Of a DNA stretch of 17,661 bases, positions 14,684 to 17,661 are shown in pieces. Origin of the DNA: an uncultured Azospirillum sp. (GTDB lineage Bacteria > Pseudomonadota > Alphaproteobacteria > Azospirillales > Azospirillaceae); assembly GCA_937960755.1 (NCBI GenBank), contig CALGOL010000190.1:1-17661 (forward strand), read 5' to 3'. Position 1 is the first letter of the stretch; every line of letters begins with the position of its first letter. The notes beneath the pieces were generated by a model, which saw only the letters and a list, made by a program, of their open reading frames with translations, did not search any database and was not told where the DNA came from. The translations under genes and the position numbers were made by a program.

Positions 14684-16366
14684 ATGGCGATCGTTGAACT
14701 GAAGAACGTCTTCAAGCATTTCGGCGACGGGGCCGACCGCAGCGAGGTTCTGCATGGCGTGGATCTCGCCATTGAGGAGGGCGAGTTCGTCGCCGTCGTC
14801 GGCTTCTCCGGTTCGGGTAAAAGCACGCTGGTCAATCTCATCGCCGGTCTGCAAAAGCCGGATCAGGGCGAGGCGCTGATGAAGGGCCAGCCGATCCAAG
14901 GCCCCGGCCCTGACCGCGGCGTGGTGTTTCAAAACTATTCACTGATGCCGTGGCTGACGGTGGCGGAAAACATCGCCCTGGCGGTGGATTCGGTGTTTCC
15001 CGCCATGCCGAAGGCGGAGCGCGCCGCACGGGTCGCCCATTACACCCGCATGGTCGGGCTGTCCCACGCCGCCGAGCGCCGCCCGGCGGAATTGTCGGGC
15101 GGCATGCGGCAGCGGGTGTCGGTGGCGCGCGCGCTCGCCATGTCGCCGGAAGTGCTGTTGCTGGACGAGCCGTTGTCGGCGCTAGACGCGCTGACCCGCG
15201 CCAAGCTGCAAGACGAAATTGAAACCATCTGGTCGGAAGAGAAAAAGACCGTCCTGCTCATCACCAACGATGTGGACGAGGCGATTCTGCTGGCCGACCG
15301 CATCATTCCGCTGACGCCGGGGCCGCGCGCCAAGCTGGGGCCGTCGTTCAAGGTGGATTTGCCGCGCCCGCGCGATCGCACGGCGATGAACCATAACGAA
15401 GCCTTCAAGACGCTGCGCGCCGACGTCACCGCTTGCCTGATGCAAATGGGGGCCGCCAAGGCGGCGCAAGCCGGCGACGGCGGGGTGATCTTGCCGGCGC
15501 TGGAGCCGGTGCGTTTTGAAGGCCCGCCGCCGAAAGCCTATCGCGACGTCGCCGACAAGGTGTTCAACGCCGACCGCTTCTTGGAGTTCTCCAAGGTCTG
15601 CAAGACCTACCCGACGCCCAAGGGGCCGCTGACCGTGGTGGACGGCTTCGACATGAAGCTCAAGAAGGGCGAGTTCATCTCGCTGATCGGCCATTCCGGT
15701 TGCGGCAAATCCACCGTCTTGTCGATGGTGGCGGGGCTGACCGACGTCTCCACCGGCGGCATTATTTTGGACGGCCGCGAAGTGTCGGGGGCGGGACCGG
15801 AACGCGCCGTGGTGTTCCAAGCCCCCAGCCTGTTCCCCTGGCTGACGGCGTTTGAAAACGTCGTCTTGGGCGTCGAACGGGTCTACCCGCACGCTTCGGC
15901 GGCGGAACGGGCCGACATCGCCGGCTATTACCTCAACCGGGTGGGCTTGGGCGACTCCATGCGCAAGCGGGCGGCGGAGATGTCCAACGGCATGCGCCAG
16001 CGCGTCGGCATCGCCCGCGCCTTCGCCCTGTCGCCCAAGCTGCTGCTGCTGGACGAGCCGTTCGGCATGCTGGACAGCCTGACGCGCTGGGAATTGCAAG
16101 AGGTGCTGATGGAGGTGTGGACCCGCACCCAGGTCACCGCCGTTTGCGTCACCCACGACGTCGATGAGGCGATCCTGCTGGCTGACAAGGTGGTGATGAT
16201 GACCAACGGGCCGAATGCGCGCATCGGCAACGTCATGGAGGTCAAGCTGCCGCGGCCGCGCACCCGCAAGGAGTTGCTGCGCCACCCGGATTATTACAAG
16301 TACCGCGAGGAGGTGCTGACCTTCCTGGAGGAGTACGAAAAAGGCGCGCACAAAAAAGCGGCATGA
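14684..16366 (+). CDS. nrtCD: nitrate ABC transporter, fused double ATPase (NrtC-NrtD type)
   Basis: 560 aa with two complete ABC ATPase domains in one chain. Domain 1 (about 1-260): Walker A GFSGSGKST, signature LSGGMRQRVSVARAL, Walker B LLLDEPLSALD, switch His replaced in TNDVDEA (Asn at that place). Domain 2 (about 300-550): Walker A GHSGCGKST, signature MSNGMRQRVGIARAF, Walker B LLLDEPFGMLD and THDVDEA with the switch His. The two ATPases could form the whole engine for NrtB within one polypeptide. In cyanobacteria NrtC and NrtD are separate, and NrtC has an NrtA-like regulatory tail that is absent here. AAGGAG at 14670-14675 lies 8 nt before the ATG. Confidence 0.95.
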   Translation: MAIVELKNVFKHFGDGADRSEVLHGVDLAIEEGEFVAVVGFSGSGKSTLVNLIAGLQKPDQGEALMKGQPIQGPGPDRGVVFQNYSLMPWLTVAENIALAVDSVFPAMPKAERAARVAHYTRMVGLSHAAERRPAELSGGMRQRVSVARALAMSPEVLLLDEPLSALDALTRAKLQDEIETIWSEEKKTVLLITNDVDEAILLADRIIPLTPGPRAKLGPSFKVDLPRPRDRTAMNHNEAFKTLRADVTACLMQMGAAKAAQAGDGGVILPALEPVRFEGPPPKAYRDVADKVFNADRFLEFSKVCKTYPTPKGPLTVVDGFDMKLKKGEFISLIGHSGCGKSTVLSMVAGLTDVSTGGIILDGREVSGAGPERAVVFQAPSLFPWLTAFENVVLGVERVYPHASAAERADIAGYYLNRVGLGDSMRKRAAEMSNGMRQRVGIARAFALSPKLLLLDEPFGMLDSLTRWELQEVLMEVWTRTQVTAVCVTHDVDEAILLADKVVMMTNGPNARIGNVMEVKLPRPRTRKELLRHPDYYKYREEVLTFLEEYEKGAHKKAA

Positions 16367-16396
16367 TGAACGTTTGGGCGCCCGGTTTCTGTTCTT

Positions 16397-16449
16397 CGTA
16401 GCTCCGACGAAAGGGCCTTGGATGTTCTCTCCCCCGTCCCGGGGCTACG
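16397..16449 (+). terminator. hairpin downstream of nrtCD, possible terminator
   Basis: CGTAGCTCC (16397-16405) pairs with GGGGCTACG (16441-16449) in 9 pairs including one G-U, with inner GACG/CGTC pairing. It lies 30 bp after the nrtCD stop. No T run follows, so termination is only inferred from position. Confidence 0.35.
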
Positions 16450-16493
16450 GCATTCCCACATCTTGCGCTTTGGCCTAGTTATCAACTTTTTAT

Positions 16494-16576
16494 CGTCATA
16501 CCGGCGGAGGCCGGTATCCAGCCTTTTCAGATACTTATCCGAATTGCTCTGGACCCCGGCCTTCGCCGGGGTGACG
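16494..16576 (+). repeat. palindromic intergenic repeat family B, copy 2
   Basis: 83 bp, same orientation as copy 1 (13429-13512). The right half (GCTCTGGACCCCGGCCTTCGCC and on) is essentially identical. The left hairpin carries compensatory change, ATACCGGC-GGAG-GCCGGTAT against ATTCCGGC-GAAG-GCCGGAAT, showing that stem pairing is kept. The centre differs. It lies between nrtCD and nasT. Confidence 0.85.
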
Positions 16577-16665
16577 AAGAAAAAGATAGGAAAATCAAAG
16601 CCTCAAGAAATGTGTGAATCCGATGGCGGGGCGGGAGAGGGTTTATAAAACGCAACTAAAGTCCC

Positions 16666-16681
16666 TGGCCCGCTTTCTGCA
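16666..16681 (+). promoter_or_regulatory. sigma-54 (RpoN) -24/-12 promoter for nasT
   Basis: TGGCCCGCTTTCTGCA: GG and GC 10 bp apart, matching TGGCACG-N4-TTGCA except for A to C in the -24 box and T to C in the -12 box. The predicted start is about 16692, giving a 29-nt leader with no ANTAR hairpins. Confidence 0.6.
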
Positions 16682-16720
16682 TAGCGGTACTTAAGAAGCA
16701 ACTTCTCACCGACGGCAGCC

Positions 16721-17299
16721 ATGGACTTAAGCATTCTGGTGATCGACGCCAATCCTGACCGGGCGCGCATTGTCGAGACCGGCTTGGTGGAGGCGGGTTA
16801 CGCCAAGGTGATGACCATTCAGGCCACCGCTAACCTGACGGCGCGCATTCAGGCGGTGGCCCCCGACGTCGTCATCATCGATCTGGAAAACCCCGACCGC
16901 GACACGCTGGAGGCGATGTTTCAGGTGTCGCGGGCGGTGCAAAAACCCATCGCCATGTTCGTCGACCGCTCCGACCAAGCGGCGATGGCGGCGGCGGTGT
17001 CGGCCGGAGTGTCGGCTTATGTGGTGGACGGCCTGAAGAAGGAGCGCATTCAGCCGATTGTCGAAATGGCGGTGATGCGTTTCCACGCCTTCGACAAGCT
17101 GCGGCGCGAGCGCGACGAGGCGCTGACCGCGCTGGCCGACCGCAAGGTGATCGACAAGGCCAAAGGCATACTCATGCGCCAAAAGGCGCTGGACGAAGAA
17201 CAGGCGTACGCGCTGATGCGCAAAACCGCGATGAAGCACGGCCGCAAGATCGCCGACATCGCCCAAAGCGTGGTCACCGCCGCCGAAATGGACATCTGA
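16721..17299 (+). CDS. nasT: nitrate-responsive antiterminator, receiver-like plus ANTAR domain
   Basis: 192 aa NasT/AmiR-type RNA-binding regulator. Residues 1-120 form a receiver-like domain (ILVIDANPDRARIVETGL; VVIIDLENPDRDTLEAM with Asp54 at the phospho-acceptor place). A helical linker (about 120-137) leads to the ANTAR domain (about 131-187) with DRKVIDKAKGILMRQKALDEEQAYALMRK, which binds paired hexaloop RNA hairpins and prevents termination. In the NasS-NasT systems characterised in Azotobacter, Paracoccus and Bradyrhizobium, NasS holds NasT inactive without nitrate. Matching targets are visible in the nirB and nrtA leaders. The ATG at 16721 has no strong Shine-Dalgarno. nasS follows after 15 bp; the T-then-S order is that of Paracoccus. 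Confidence 0.95.
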   Translation: MDLSILVIDANPDRARIVETGLVEAGYAKVMTIQATANLTARIQAVAPDVVIIDLENPDRDTLEAMFQVSRAVQKPIAMFVDRSDQAAMAAAVSAGVSAYVVDGLKKERIQPIVEMAVMRFHAFDKLRRERDEALTALADRKVIDKAKGILMRQKALDEEQAYALMRKTAMKHGRKIADIAQSVVTAAEMDI

Positions 17300-17314
17300 A
17301 GGAAGAGCCGACCC

Positions 17315-17661
17315 ATGCCGGGCTGCAATGAAAACACCGTGCGTCTGGGCTTCATCCCGCTGATCGACGCCGCCATTCCCATCGTCGCACACGAACTGGG
17401 CTTCGCCGCGGCCGAAGGGCTTAATCTTGCGCTGTCGCGGGAGGCGTCGTGGGCGGCGGTGCGCGACAAGGTGGCCTTTGGTTTGCTGGATTGCGCTCAT
17501 ATGCTGGCCGGCATGCCCATCGCCGCTAATCTGGGGATCGGCCAAGTCAAGGCGGCGATGATCGCGCCCTTCGCGCTGGGTTTGGGCGGCAACGCCGTCA
17601 CCGTATCGAACGAACTTTACGAGGCGATGCGGGCGGCCGTTCCGGCGTTCCTTGCGGGGCC
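17315..17661 (+). CDS. nasS: nitrate sensor NasS (partial, cut by window end)
   Basis: The first 115 codons of a NrtA-like protein without signal peptide, running off the right edge. It aligns by eye with NrtA: LGFIPLIDAAIPIVAHELGF against LGFIKLTDMAPLAIAAEKGF, SWAAVRDKV against NWKVLLDRV, DCAHMLAGMP against DGAHMLAGQP, and LGLGGNAVTVSNELYEAM against MDLNGNATTVSNDVWEKM. The lack of a leader peptide and the pairing with nasT identify it as the cytoplasmic nitrate/nitrite sensor that sequesters NasT when nitrate is absent. Start ATG 17315 has GGAAGAG at 17301-17307 as a good ribosome binding site, 15 bp after nasT. The Cys in DCAHMLAG, next to the expected ligand pocket, replaces Gly of NrtA. 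Confidence 0.93.
   Translation, partial: MPGCNENTVRLGFIPLIDAAIPIVAHELGFAAAEGLNLALSREASWAAVRDKVAFGLLDCAHMLAGMPIAANLGIGQVKAAMIAPFALGLGGNAVTVSNELYEAMRAAVPAFLAG

Overview
The window reads as one end-to-end contig fragment of a high-GC proteobacterial genome, most likely an alphaproteobacterium of the Rhodospirillales/Magnetospirillum kind. That placement is inference from gene content, codon style and repeat types, not from a marker gene. Its first 20 bases are not biological: they match the 3' end of the Illumina TruSeq Read 2 adapter. Both end genes (a class III aminotransferase and nasS) are cut by the window edges.

Left part (21-4635), ordinary chromosome: a class III aminotransferase 3' half, then on the minus strand tRNA-Arg(CCG) with its own terminator and ychF. 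On the plus strand follow a TRIC-type membrane channel and a GNAT acetyltransferase. A secreted RNase T2 on the minus strand is convergent with the acetyltransferase, with a strong hairpin between them.

Right part (4697-17661), an assimilatory nitrate/nitrite locus built as two divergent units. The minus-strand unit reads nirB, nirD, nasA, cobA: siroheme nitrite reductase, its Rieske subunit, Mo-bis-MGD nitrate reductase, and the methyltransferase that starts siroheme synthesis. The RNase T2 gene lies 61 bp downstream on the same strand. The plus-strand unit reads nrtA, nrtB, nrtCD (a periplasmic nitrate ABC importer with both ATPases fused), then nasT and nasS (nitrate-responsive RNA-binding antiterminator and its nitrate sensor). 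Together they import nitrate, reduce it to nitrite and ammonium, make the siroheme cofactor, and sense nitrate.

The most informative part is the 851-bp region between nirB and nrtA. I can read a sigma-54 type -24/-12 element in front of nirB, of nrtA, and separately of nasT. Both structural leaders contain a two-hairpin ANTAR (NasT) target. In the nirB leader the second hairpin shares bases with the 5' arm of a near-perfect intrinsic terminator with nine T residues, so the two folds exclude each other. The nrtA leader has two textbook A1/G4 hexaloops but no U-rich terminator; instead the P2 3' arm can form a 14-bp helix with sequence just before the nrtA ribosome binding site. This predicts dual control: nitrogen status through sigma-54 and nitrate through NasS/NasT.

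Two families of palindromic intergenic repeats occur as two copies each. Family A lies in inverted orientation on both sides of nirB; family B lies between nrtA and nrtB and between nrtCD and nasT. No CRISPR array, transposase, integrase or phage gene was seen.
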